From a virus, in IMG/VR virus record IMGVR_UViG_3300030085_001600, positions 1-38,721 of that record: a DNA stretch of 38,721 nt. The stretch is one strand, 5' to 3'. Within the stretch, counting starts at the first letter, position 1. Every line of letters starts with the position of its first letter. The notes beneath the pieces were generated by a model. The model worked only from the letters and a program-made list of their open reading frames with translations, was not told the DNA's origin and made no database searches. This document shows, piece after piece, positions 1 through 7,417 of the stretch. The translations under genes and the position numbers were made by a program.

Positions 1-1883
1 AGTAAATCTGAGGTAGAAAGGTCTGGAGAATACGTACTTGCATTAGTCCTTAACATTCTTAATGGGTCGTATTGTTCTGGCATTTCTATATCACCTATCC
101 ATAAGACGTTTCCTGGCCTCCCCTTTTTATCATATATTTGTACACCAAATCTATATAATTCTCCTCTTCTGTATCCCACTCTGTCTCCTATAGCTGGGTC
201 TTTAGAGCCACCAAGATTTATACTTGATTGATACACATTATCTGTATTATTTGTACCTCCATCGGTTATATTGTCTGTTTGTATATCTTGATACGACCCC
301 GCATTTATAAAAGGAATTTTATTTGTATTATTTTGACTATCTAACTCTCTTTCTCGTATACCAAAAGTTATTCTACATCCACCAAGTTCATTAGAATCAT
401 AATTATAACTTTCAGCTCCCAAAGTTATACCATCACTTAAATATCTAAATTCGTGTGATTGTTTTTTTTGCACATCTACACGACCATCATCTCTTATATT
501 AGAGTTTGTACTTATCGAACCTTGACCTTTGTATGTTCTCCATTTCGGACTACCATCATCCCATGTCTGTCCTAATGAAGGTGTAACTTCAGTTACTACA
601 CCACTAGTTTTTTGATATTCTTTTATATCTGAATCTGTTGTTGTTATTCTACCTACATTTCCTGAACCACTTGGTTCTACAACATTATACCTCCTAACTT
701 TAACATTCCATTCTCTTTCAGATATGGAGTTGTCTCTTGTTCTTAAATTACCAGCAAATAAAATATTATCCTTAATAGCTATATCTTTTGTTACATCCCA
801 AGTATTATTTTCTATTAATATAGCGTCTATACCGTTTTCTAAATCTCCACTCCAATTAGTATGTGAAAATGTAACCTCAGTAGAATTAGGTTGATAGTTT
901 TGTACTGAAACAAATGCGACACGTATACCACCATTATTTTGTTCATGTAATATAGCGTATAGTTCAATAGCATCAAAACTATCGTCTAAGTCATATATAG
1001 TTATTTCGAAACCCTGAGCTCCGACATCTACCGCTGGGTCACCTGATGGCGCTCCGTAGAAACCAGAGTATGTACCAGACTTATTTGTTGTGTGGTATAA
1101 ATTACTGAATGGACTCATTACAGATTCTCCACCATTCCTAGACACATATTTATAACAATACTGTATTTTACCTATTGGTAAACTTCCAGACAATGTTCTT
1201 TCAATCACAGGCTGTGATGGACTATGCATTGGTGTTAAATCTAAAACATCTGGTGACAATAAATTTTTACCTCTTTGATTTATATTTAGAGAACGCAAAG
1301 GATTTATGTTGTCTGTCCAATATATTCTAGATATACATTCGTTTTCTATTAAACCCTCCACTCTTACTGGGTGGTCTAATCTCATGTTCAATCTAGGATA
1401 CCGACTCACATTTTGATGGTCGTAACAAACATATAAGTCTGTAACTGATTCTACCTCTAAATTTGCATTAAATTTTACATCTAAAAATATAGTTTCTGTT
1501 ACTGCATCCCAATCGTAATTACTTACAGTTTTCAGTACAATAAAAATTACATTAGAACTATAAGAATAGTGTCCAACTATAGAAGCGTCGTGACTGTTAA
1601 ATGTTGACAAACCTCCTGTTGGCGTTCCTGGACCTACTTCATTATTATTACTATCTAATGTTTTAGGGTCTTTGAATATATCAATATCTGTTAAATCTAA
1701 AAACTTTTTGTTACCCTCTATATTTTCTACACTAAACGTATTTCCTTCATCGTTTATTATACGAATATTTAAAGCGTCTCTATAACTACCTTTTGGTTGA
1801 AATCTTGGATTAGCGTCCGATACCATACCACCTGTAAAAGCTTGTGGTTGTGATACAGGTTTATTACCTCTTTGTTCTGCCAT
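1..1883 (-). CDS. Putative muzzle/stabilisation-like tail protein, 3' truncated
   Basis: An open frame starts at the ATG at 1883-1881 and stays open to the window edge, giving at least 627 residues; the C-terminus is missing. The N-terminus (MAEQRGNKPVSQPQAF, then a GGMVSDANPRFQPKGSYRDA segment at about residues 18-37) resembles the start of the crAss-like phage protein first annotated as stabilisation protein and later seen as the tail muzzle. The rest is rich in short beta segments, as expected for a propeller-like tail-tip protein. It follows the 358-aa ring-like gene by 2 nt, so it is co-transcribed with the neck genes. The family call rests on the N-terminal pattern and gene order; another large tail protein is possible. 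Confidence 0.6.
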   Translation of the reverse strand, partial: MAEQRGNKPVSQPQAFTGGMVSDANPRFQPKGSYRDALNIRIINDEGNTFSVENIEGNKKFLDLTDIDIFKDPKTLDSNNNEVGPGTPTGGLSTFNSHDASIVGHYSYSSNVIFIVLKTVSNYDWDAVTETIFLDVKFNANLEVESVTDLYVCYDHQNVSRYPRLNMRLDHPVRVEGLIENECISRIYWTDNINPLRSLNINQRGKNLLSPDVLDLTPMHSPSQPVIERTLSGSLPIGKIQYCYKYVSRNGGESVMSPFSNLYHTTNKSGTYSGFYGAPSGDPAVDVGAQGFEITIYDLDDSFDAIELYAILHEQNNGGIRVAFVSVQNYQPNSTEVTFSHTNWSGDLENGIDAILIENNTWDVTKDIAIKDNILFAGNLRTRDNSISEREWNVKVRRYNVVEPSGSGNVGRITTTDSDIKEYQKTSGVVTEVTPSLGQTWDDGSPKWRTYKGQGSISTNSNIRDDGRVDVQKKQSHEFRYLSDGITLGAESYNYDSNELGGCRITFGIRERELDSQNNTNKIPFINAGSYQDIQTDNITDGGTNNTDNVYQSSINLGGSKDPAIGDRVGYRRGELYRFGVQIYDKKGRPGNVLWIGDIEMPEQYDPLRMLRTNASTYSPDLSTSDL

Positions 1884-1885
1884 TT

Positions 1886-2962
1886 TTAAAAGTCAATTAA
1901 TCCTCTATTGTTATTCAATGGAACTAATGTATTCCATATTCTACCAATTTGTTTTAGTTCTTCTGATGTCGGCATATTATCATCACCTCTTGCTTTACTA
2001 CATAAAAAATACCACCTTTTTTCTATTTCTTTTACAATATACATAGGTAATTGTCCATTTATAAATTCTATGTTTTTATATTGCCACATTATATATTGTG
2101 CTACAGCAGTAGCGTGACTTTCTTTAATCATGGGAAAACCATTAGAATCTGTAGGATACGCAGAATATACTATTGTTATTTCTATAAACTCATCATGTTG
2201 TACATTAAGTCTATTACCCCTAACATAGTATCTAAGGGACTTTTGGTCTGTTTCATCGTCATTCATACCTACTCTACCTTTATGTACAGCTGTGGGTTTA
2301 AATAACTCTCTGTGTTTATGTTTTGTGTCTCCTTTACCTACACGTACGCCTAGTAATTTTACTAAATTGTCTGGTAATCTTAATTGTTGATTTGCATATA
2401 TTCCTTTACCTCCTGTTAAATGACTACCACTACATTTTGCATTTACCTCATTAGAAGATAAGGTAAACTTATTACCATGTAATCCTACTTCGTCTGCTGT
2501 AATAGTAAGTGTAGTTGAATCTACTGTATATGTACAATTTTCTAACAGATTTGCATATACAAGACCTGGTGAACTTGCTGTATTAGTTGTAGTCGTACCA
2601 TTTAACTCTGCAGCTAACTCTGTTAAGGTTTCTGCTAATGTAGATTGTATACGTACCGTGTTAGTTTCGTTTTGTTGATTTAAATTTGTTGCAGGAGTAC
2701 CACCATCTCTAAAAAATATTGTAACTCCATTAAGCGTTATACTGTCCCCATATGATGGATTAGCTGTAAATGTGATAGTACCTGTAGCCGCTTCACCTGT
2801 AGCTGTAAATGTAGACTCGATTTCTTCAAAAGTATCTCTACTACCTATAAGTAATTCTGCTTCAAAAGCCCATTCTACCCAACTATTGATGTGTGAAGTG
2901 TAATCTTTTAATCCTAAATTACGTGCTACTGTATTATATATTCTTTCTATGTGTACGTACAT
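1886..2962 (-). CDS. Neck/ring protein with an inserted beta domain
   Basis: The 358-aa protein begins with a helical segment (residues 1-50, motif INSWVEWAFEAELLIG) and resumes at about residue 187 with a conserved-looking part (ANQQLRLPDNLVKLLGVRVG) like the ring/adaptor proteins next to the muzzle gene in crAss-like phages. Residues about 53-186 are different in character: Thr/Gly/Asn-rich, with the GTITFTANP..GDSITLNGVTI..F pattern of a beta-sandwich module that recurs in many phage virion proteins. I read this as an accessory domain inserted into a ring protein. It lies 2 nt before the muzzle-like gene and 4 nt after the 153-aa gene. The role in the portal-tail ring is inferred from position. 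Confidence 0.55.
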   Translation of the reverse strand: MYVHIERIYNTVARNLGLKDYTSHINSWVEWAFEAELLIGSRDTFEEIESTFTATGEAATGTITFTANPSYGDSITLNGVTIFFRDGGTPATNLNQQNETNTVRIQSTLAETLTELAAELNGTTTTNTASSPGLVYANLLENCTYTVDSTTLTITADEVGLHGNKFTLSSNEVNAKCSGSHLTGGKGIYANQQLRLPDNLVKLLGVRVGKGDTKHKHRELFKPTAVHKGRVGMNDDETDQKSLRYYVRGNRLNVQHDEFIEITIVYSAYPTDSNGFPMIKESHATAVAQYIMWQYKNIEFINGQLPMYIVKEIEKRWYFLCSKARGDDNMPTSEELKQIGRIWNTLVPLNNNRGLIDF

Positions 2963-2966
2963 AATT

Positions 2967-3428
2967 TTATACTGACGCTATAAATACTTCTATTTGATGA
3001 CCAGCCACTCCTTTTACTTTTAATGCAGTAGCAGCGTCTAATGTCGAACCTCCGTTACCACCTTCTACCGTAGTTCCTGTATACATAATACTTGTAGCTG
3101 GAGCTAGTGATGTGTAAGCTGCGTCTGAATCTTCATCATCTAATCCAACTTGTAAAGCGTCTGTTCCGTCTAAATTAGTAACTCTTATATATTTTACATC
3201 TGCTCTTTTAAATGTTCCTACAGATTCTGCAGAACCAAATGTTGCAACTTCAGTTAGATTTGTGTTTGCTAGTTTTAATACTCTTTTAGAAACATTAGCT
3301 ATTGAAGCAAATGTATGTGTGCATGTTTGTGCAAAGTCTCTATCATTACCAGAAACATCATGTCCAACTGATAAGGCTTCTGTTATTGTAACTGTTAGGG
3401 TGCCTGCATTTACATCAGTATCTGCCAT
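2967..3428 (-). CDS. Beta-rich putative virion protein
   Basis: This 153-aa protein is Thr/Ala/Val-rich with no membrane segment or signal. A central stretch (KYIRVTNLDGTDALQVGL, about residues 79-96) followed by LAPATSIMYTG resembles the core of the 129-aa and 142-aa proteins at 34516-34905 and 34072-34500 (KN-D-...-L-PGE-F). It probably belongs to the same group of small beta-sandwich virion proteins, such as capsid decoration, fibre or tail components. It sits between the IHF-like gene and the ring protein gene with gaps of 4-6 nt, so it is in the neck operon. Exact function is not recognisable. Confidence 0.5.
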   Translation of the reverse strand: MADTDVNAGTLTVTITEALSVGHDVSGNDRDFAQTCTHTFASIANVSKRVLKLANTNLTEVATFGSAESVGTFKRADVKYIRVTNLDGTDALQVGLDDEDSDAAYTSLAPATSIMYTGTTVEGGNGGSTLDAATALKVKGVAGHQIEVFIASV

Positions 3429-3434
3429 AATTTT

Positions 3435-3830
3435 TTATTTTAAATTATTAATTACTCTTTTATATATACCTAGTGGCATTATCTTACAATTCTTATATTG
3501 TTTAGGTCTTACCCATACAAGTTTATGATAAAAATCGTCTAGTATAGGAACCTTATATTTTACTAACTCCCCTTTCTCTTTACTTGCTTTCTGGTCCACG
3601 CGCACGTGAAAAGCTCTTTTATGTTTTCTTTTGTCTAAATATACATAACCCATTTTATTAGGTAAATATATTTTATCTTCTTTTACAACTAAATCTCTCA
3701 ATACTATTTCAAAATATCTTTTTACTATTTTGTAAAATGTACTGTAATCTATTTTCTTTATTAATTTATCTCTAACATTCTTGTACATTTCTCGTACTTG
3801 AACATACTTGTGTTTATATTTACTGCTCAT
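3435..3830 (-). CDS. IHF-like ring/neck protein
   Basis: This 131-aa, strongly basic protein has two N-terminal helices (residues about 5-50) followed by a LPNKMGYVYLDKRKHK segment (56-71), the arrangement of the HU/IHF-like proteins that crAss-like phages encode beside their tail genes. In those phages the proteins were first called IHF subunits; my recollection is that structural work places them in the neck rings. The gene overlaps the preceding 293-aa gene by 11 nt, indicating coupled translation. Family assignment is by pattern and synteny. Whether it binds DNA or is purely structural cannot be told from sequence. Confidence 0.55.
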   Translation of the reverse strand: MSSKYKHKYVQVREMYKNVRDKLIKKIDYSTFYKIVKRYFEIVLRDLVVKEDKIYLPNKMGYVYLDKRKHKRAFHVRVDQKASKEKGELVKYKVPILDDFYHKLVWVRPKQYKNCKIMPLGIYKRVINNLK

Positions 3831-4701
3831 TACCTATCTTTATTTTTGTTGTATCCACATTGTCTTCTACTAAATCATTAGGTGTTTTTAATACAAGATT
3901 CATTTCTACTTCTGCTACTCTTGAATTTAACAATGGTATATCTTCCTCGGCTATCGGATAGTAACTACTACTATGACTAAAGTTTTCGTATGTCGTTACA
4001 CCACTAGATACACTTTGTACTTTTTTTGCTTGTGTTGGGTCTGTTAATATACCCCAAACATCAACCCAATAATCGTATATGTTTGTATTGTTATTTTCTA
4101 CAACCTGATACCTTAATCCTGATATTTCTAAATTTAAATTATTGAGGTCTGTATACAATACGGCGTATGGTTCTAAAGTTTTTGTAAATTTATTAGCCCA
4201 TGCAAATTTTACATCATCTTTTGATTTTATAGTTAGTTTTTTCCAACCAGTCCACCTACCAAATGTAGTAGAACCACCTGATGAACTTATTACTCTTTTT
4301 CTTAATCTAATATCTGTTACACCATCTATATTTCCTACATTTATAGTACTTGGTATAGCTAGGTGTTTAGAAAATGTATTAAACTGTTTACCTTCATTCC
4401 AGTCTACACCATTATAATCATTCAAAGCAAAACCATAACTATCTTCTACAGAATTTGATAAAGAAGATTGATTACCATATAACTCGTCTTTATCTGAATA
4501 TTCTATTCTTTCTGACGCTATAGGTTGTATGTATCTTCTGTCTATAGGTTGTCTCGATTTTAATTTTTCCTCTATTATTTTTGCTCTATGATAATGTACC
4601 CAATATTTTATTTGTCTTGTGTCTATGTTGTTTTCCAACTTCTCGTCACCACCAGACATTAATTCTTTAATATTGTATGCTATTTCGTTTAATGTTGCCA
4701 T
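3820..4701 (-). CDS. Neck/ring structural protein
   Basis: This 293-aa protein starts MATLNEIAYNIKELMSGGDE and continues with IDTRQIKYWVHYHRAKIIEEK, a helical N-terminus typical of a protein found between the capsid and tail genes in crAss-like and other Bacteroidota podoviruses. The middle and C-terminus are beta-rich and contain a basic RLRKRVISSSGG segment. It is the first gene after a hairpin pair (4747-4816) and a promoter core (4718-4725), so it likely heads a transcription unit with the IHF-like, beta-rich, ring and muzzle-like genes. Ring or tail-adaptor function is inferred from order; no enzyme motif is visible. Confidence 0.5.
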   Translation of the reverse strand: MATLNEIAYNIKELMSGGDEKLENNIDTRQIKYWVHYHRAKIIEEKLKSRQPIDRRYIQPIASERIEYSDKDELYGNQSSLSNSVEDSYGFALNDYNGVDWNEGKQFNTFSKHLAIPSTINVGNIDGVTDIRLRKRVISSSGGSTTFGRWTGWKKLTIKSKDDVKFAWANKFTKTLEPYAVLYTDLNNLNLEISGLRYQVVENNNTNIYDYWVDVWGILTDPTQAKKVQSVSSGVTTYENFSHSSSYYPIAEEDIPLLNSRVAEVEMNLVLKTPNDLVEDNVDTTKIKIGNEQ

Positions 4702-4717
4702 ATGTGTATATTATTTA

Positions 4718-4725
4718 CAAAATTA
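4718..4725 (-). promoter_or_regulatory. Candidate Bacteroidota -7 promoter core
   Basis: The minus strand reads TAATTTTG, matching TAnnTTTG, 17 nt upstream of the ATG at 4701. It follows the hairpins at 4747-4816, so termination and re-initiation appear side by side. I see no clear TTG at the usual -33 distance. Confidence 0.35.
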
Positions 4726-4746
4726 CAAATTTTATCTCAATAAACA

Positions 4747-4816
4747 GAAATAGGCCCTCACAAATTAATGTTTAGACCTATTTCCTTTGCACAGGGAGCA
4801 AAATATTTTTACCCTG
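4747..4816 (-). terminator. Tandem hairpins between structural transcription units
   Basis: Two inverted repeats lie in the 117-nt gap. Arms at 4747-4754 and 4777-4784 (GAAATAGG/CCTATTTC) form 8 bp with a 22-nt loop. Arms at 4792-4796 and 4812-4816 (CAGGG/CCCTG) form 5 bp. On the minus strand the larger hairpin is followed by a U-rich but interrupted tract. It could be a terminator or an mRNA-processing/stability element at the 3' end of the capsid unit. Confidence 0.45.
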
Positions 4817-4818
4817 AA

Positions 4819-5421
4819 TTATTGTTTTTGTTCTGCGTTTATTATCTGATAATTTGGATTTTCAATATTAGCTGTCATTTTTCTTACAACTATTTTTAGA
4901 ATATCATGTTGATAATGTTCTGGAATATCTTCCCACTCACTAACAGTTAGGTGTGATAAAAATCTTATACTGAACTCGTCAGTAGATGTAAAGTCAATAG
5001 ACCCGCCATTATTAAAGAATAACTTAGGTTCTCCTGATTCCTGTGTTACCGCACATATTGGATTGTTTTCGTCTACACTTTTAAACGGATTACTTGTACG
5101 TGTTAATTCACTAAATTCGTCATCTGATACTATTTTACATGTTACACCATTTAACACAGCATTTGTTAAGTGTAAATAGGATATATCAAATGTAACACTA
5201 TCTGTTGACGCTGTAACATTACCAGTACTTTCAGTTGCTGAATATCTATTTCCAATTATTTCAGAATAATCTTGATTTATTCTCATAAGAGCATACCTAG
5301 AGTTTAAAAACTCTGTTATAGACATATTGATAAATTTATCTTTTTCATCATCTTGAAAATATGGTTGATTTGCTTTATCTAATAATAAATCTAAATATTC
5401 GTACGCATCTGTGAGTGTCAT
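4819..5421 (-). CDS. Putative head-tail adaptor/ring protein
   Basis: This 200-aa protein has an N-terminal helical segment (TDAYEYLDLLLDKANQPYFQDDEKDKFINMSITEFLNS in overlapping parts, residues about 4-40) resembling phage head-tail adaptors that bind under the portal. It is followed by a Ser/Thr-rich beta region and a helical C-terminus (HYQHDILKIVVRKMTANIENPNYQ). It follows the 245-aa gene by 6 nt and is the last gene before the hairpin pair, so it ends the capsid transcription unit. Adaptor/ring function is an inference from position and N-terminal helices; no catalytic motif is seen. Confidence 0.45.
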   Translation of the reverse strand: MTLTDAYEYLDLLLDKANQPYFQDDEKDKFINMSITEFLNSRYALMRINQDYSEIIGNRYSATESTGNVTASTDSVTFDISYLHLTNAVLNGVTCKIVSDDEFSELTRTSNPFKSVDENNPICAVTQESGEPKLFFNNGGSIDFTSTDEFSIRFLSHLTVSEWEDIPEHYQHDILKIVVRKMTANIENPNYQIINAEQKQ

Positions 5422-5427
5422 TCGTTA

Positions 5428-6165
5428 TTACTTTTTTAAATTATCTATTTCTTTTTCTATTTCAGAAATTGCAGAACCAGCTCTTAGTGGATGTTGTTCC
5501 ACTTCTTCTAATTCAATAGTTTCTTCTACAGGTGTTACTCCAGTTCTAAGTTGGTGTTTTAATAATGCGTATGTATCACCATTATCTTTTAACCATACAA
5601 TAGCCTGGTCATCTGTCATACCTATATTAAGTGTATTATGTTTCCATACACCATTTACTTTTGTTAAAAGTTTTTCATTAAAAGCTTTTTTCAAAAATAT
5701 TCTATGTTCTTTATCAATGTCGTTTAATTGTTCTAAGAACTTTGCTGGTTTTGTACTCGCGTGTTGTATTATTTTAGCTCTTAACAACATTTCTTGTAAA
5801 GTACTATCCAGTCCAAGTAATAAAGCAAAATCTTTTAATTCTTGTTCTTTTAGTTGTGAAGCTGTTGTCACAGCTTGTGCTGACAAAATTGATGTTTCTG
5901 CATTCTGTCTTTCTGTTGCAGACACATCTTCAACTATAAACTTTTTTATTAGAGGATGGTCTTTTAAAAACTCATATACAGACTTGTCGTACTCGTCATT
6001 TATATTAAGTGATACAACTGCGTTAAACATTTCATATCCACTTGTTTCTAATCCATTTATGTCTATTAATTTTTGTATTTTACCTCTTTTATCTTTGTAA
6101 GTACCAAACTTACAGTAATTAAATTTTTCTGGTTTTCTTGCTTTAATTAATACGATGTGTTTCAT
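5428..6165 (-). CDS. Conserved virion-module protein of unknown function
   Basis: This 245-aa protein has a compact beta-rich N-terminus (MKHIVLIKARKPEKFNYCKFG) followed by a long helical, charged region from about residue 95 to the end, finishing in an acidic Glu-rich tail and a short Lys tail. No signal, membrane segment or known catalytic motif was recognised. It lies between the major capsid unit and the adaptor-like gene, where crAss-like phages carry unassigned proteins of similar size. A role in head completion or as ejected cargo is possible but cannot be shown here. Confidence 0.45.
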   Translation of the reverse strand: MKHIVLIKARKPEKFNYCKFGTYKDKRGKIQKLIDINGLETSGYEMFNAVVSLNINDEYDKSVYEFLKDHPLIKKFIVEDVSATERQNAETSILSAQAVTTASQLKEQELKDFALLLGLDSTLQEMLLRAKIIQHASTKPAKFLEQLNDIDKEHRIFLKKAFNEKLLTKVNGVWKHNTLNIGMTDDQAIVWLKDNGDTYALLKHQLRTGVTPVEETIELEEVEQHPLRAGSAISEIEKEIDNLKK

Positions 6166-6194
6166 TTTATTTATTTTTTATTAATACTCCCTAT

Positions 6195-6398
6195 TTATTT
6201 GGATAATTTCTTACCCTTATTTTCTTTAATTATTCTTCCGTTTTCTACCCATGTTTTATTGGCAGACTCTGTTCTCCATTTGAATCCAGACTGCCCGCCT
6301 ATGTAAAATCTTTTTTTGTTTTTATCAGCTTCTGCAGCTTTCTTTTTTAAGTAATCTGGGTCACCTGATAAATCTTGTAAATATTTCATTAAATTCAT
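6195..6398 (-). CDS. Small basic protein, unknown
   Basis: A 67-aa Lys-rich ORF (MNLMKYLQDLSGDPDYLKKK at the start) sits alone between hairpin 6419-6438 and the 245-aa gene. It contains a YIGGQSGFKWRTESANKTW segment and a Lys-rich C-terminus. Its strand, spacing (29 nt to the next gene) and codon composition match its neighbours. No family was recognised; it is comparable to the other small basic proteins of the virion module. Confidence 0.5.
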   Translation of the reverse strand: MNLMKYLQDLSGDPDYLKKKAAEADKNKKRFYIGGQSGFKWRTESANKTWVENGRIIKENKGKKLSK

Positions 6399-6418
6399 GG
6401 TCTTCGTTTTAAGAATTT

Positions 6419-6438
6419 GGGGGAGCCTAAACTCCCCC
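6419..6438 (-). terminator. GC-rich hairpin, terminator or processing site
   Basis: A perfect 7-bp stem (GGGGGAG at 6419-6425, CTCCCCC at 6432-6438) with a 6-nt loop lies between the 184-aa and 67-aa genes. It stands out in this AT-rich genome. On the minus strand it is followed by CCAAATTCTTAAAA, a weak U tract, so partial termination or mRNA protection is as likely as full termination. Confidence 0.5.
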
Positions 6439-6455
6439 TAAACTCTAATTATCTA

Positions 6456-7010
6456 TTAAGATTCAGCATCAGCAAAAGGTGTAGCCAATGTACCATCTCC
6501 AACTAGTACTCCAGAAACTAACCAATTAGTTCCATCACATACTATTCGAATATGACCACCTGGGTCGTTACCCTTTGTAGCAGCGTCTAAATTAATAAAA
6601 TCATTACTGTCATTGTCAGAATTAAAATGTTCTGATTTATCGGAAGTATCTTTATCAACAAGGACAAGTCCTCCAATAAAGTAACCATCACCAACTGTAA
6701 TGTGTGTCGCATTAGAAGCTTGAGCGTGATTTATCATAATATCTACATACCAACCAGCTCCTGCTTGAGCAGCAGTTGGTAAAGTCAAGATACCAGCACT
6801 AGTATCACCTGTTACAACGATACTACCACTATCACCGTTCTCTATACTCAAAGCAGAACTCCATGTAATAATGTTAGCTTTTGCTGCTCTTAATTGTGGA
6901 ACAAAGATAGCTTCTTTTCCACTTGCAACCGCGGAACCGTCAGATTGAGAACCAGGTAAAAAACCTCTAATTGCAGTTCTTAGTTTGTTAAAATCAAATT
7001 TTATTGCCAT
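6456..7010 (-). CDS. Capsid-associated beta-rich protein
   Basis: I place the start at the ATG at 7010 (MAIKFDFNKLRTAIRGFLPG, 184 aa), not the upstream ATG at 7061, because the latter lies within the intergenic hairpin region and the former has an A-rich leader like its neighbours. The protein is Gly/Ala/Asp-rich. It has beta segments such as GSIVVTGDTSAGILTLP and HITVGDGYFIGGLVLVD and ends with DGTNWLVSGVLVGDG, a pattern common in phage head-fibre or decoration proteins. It lies two genes after the major capsid gene. Decoration or head fibre is the most likely role, inferred from composition and position. Confidence 0.5.
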   Translation of the reverse strand: MAIKFDFNKLRTAIRGFLPGSQSDGSAVASGKEAIFVPQLRAAKANIITWSSALSIENGDSGSIVVTGDTSAGILTLPTAAQAGAGWYVDIMINHAQASNATHITVGDGYFIGGLVLVDKDTSDKSEHFNSDNDSNDFINLDAATKGNDPGGHIRIVCDGTNWLVSGVLVGDGTLATPFADAES

Positions 7011-7039
7011 TTTTTTTAAATTTTTAAAGTTTATAAATA

Positions 7040-7077
7040 GGAGACCTGCATTAAGGCACAATCTTCTACAGGCCCCC
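7040..7077 (-). terminator. Hairpin downstream of the 98-aa gene
   Basis: The arms 7040-7048 and 7069-7077 pair over 9 bp (minus strand GGGGGCCTG with CAGGTCTCC, including two G-U pairs) around a 20-nt loop. The hairpin follows the capsid and 98-aa genes and precedes a U-rich leader. It is probably an attenuating terminator or an mRNA stabiliser that keeps capsid mRNA levels high. Confidence 0.4.
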
Positions 7078-7094
7078 GTTAATTAATTATATGC

Positions 7095-7391
7095 TTACGC
7101 AGATATTGCAACAGCAGCACACGCAGTAACATTTGGCATAAATACACTATTTATGTCGTCAGCAACTGTATACACTCCTCTTGTTTCAGTTAATATTCTA
7201 CCAAGTTCTTTTAAGACCTCATCACCTTTTCCAGAATCTACAGTAATATCAGCGGTTCCGATTCCGTTGTCGTCACCAGCAAATGATATTTCAATATTAG
7301 TGTCTGATGTAGCGGAAATAAATCTTACAGCATTACCAGGTATTAGAATTTTTTCATCTGCGTCTTTTATTAAAACTAAACAATTTTTCAT
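7095..7391 (-). CDS. Small capsid-associated protein
   Basis: This 98-aa protein follows the major capsid gene by 26 nt. It is beta-rich at the N-terminus (CLVLIKDADEKILIPGNAVRFI), acidic in the middle, and ends in a small-residue tail (TACAAVAISA). No cysteine cluster or membrane segment of note. Its size and location suggest a minor capsid or decoration component co-expressed with the capsid, but no family was recognised. Confidence 0.5.
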   Translation of the reverse strand: MKNCLVLIKDADEKILIPGNAVRFISATSDTNIEISFAGDDNGIGTADITVDSGKGDEVLKELGRILTETRGVYTVADDINSVFMPNVTACAAVAISA

Positions 7392-7417
7392 TTTTTAAAT
7401 TTTTTAAAGGTTAATAA

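Noticed and set aside
2051-2305. Plus-strand frames within the left virion block, for example 2051-2305, 5411-6100, 8511-8864, 11300-11509
   Set aside because: They lie opposite convincing minus-strand genes, lack leaders, and their sequences look like shadows of those genes.
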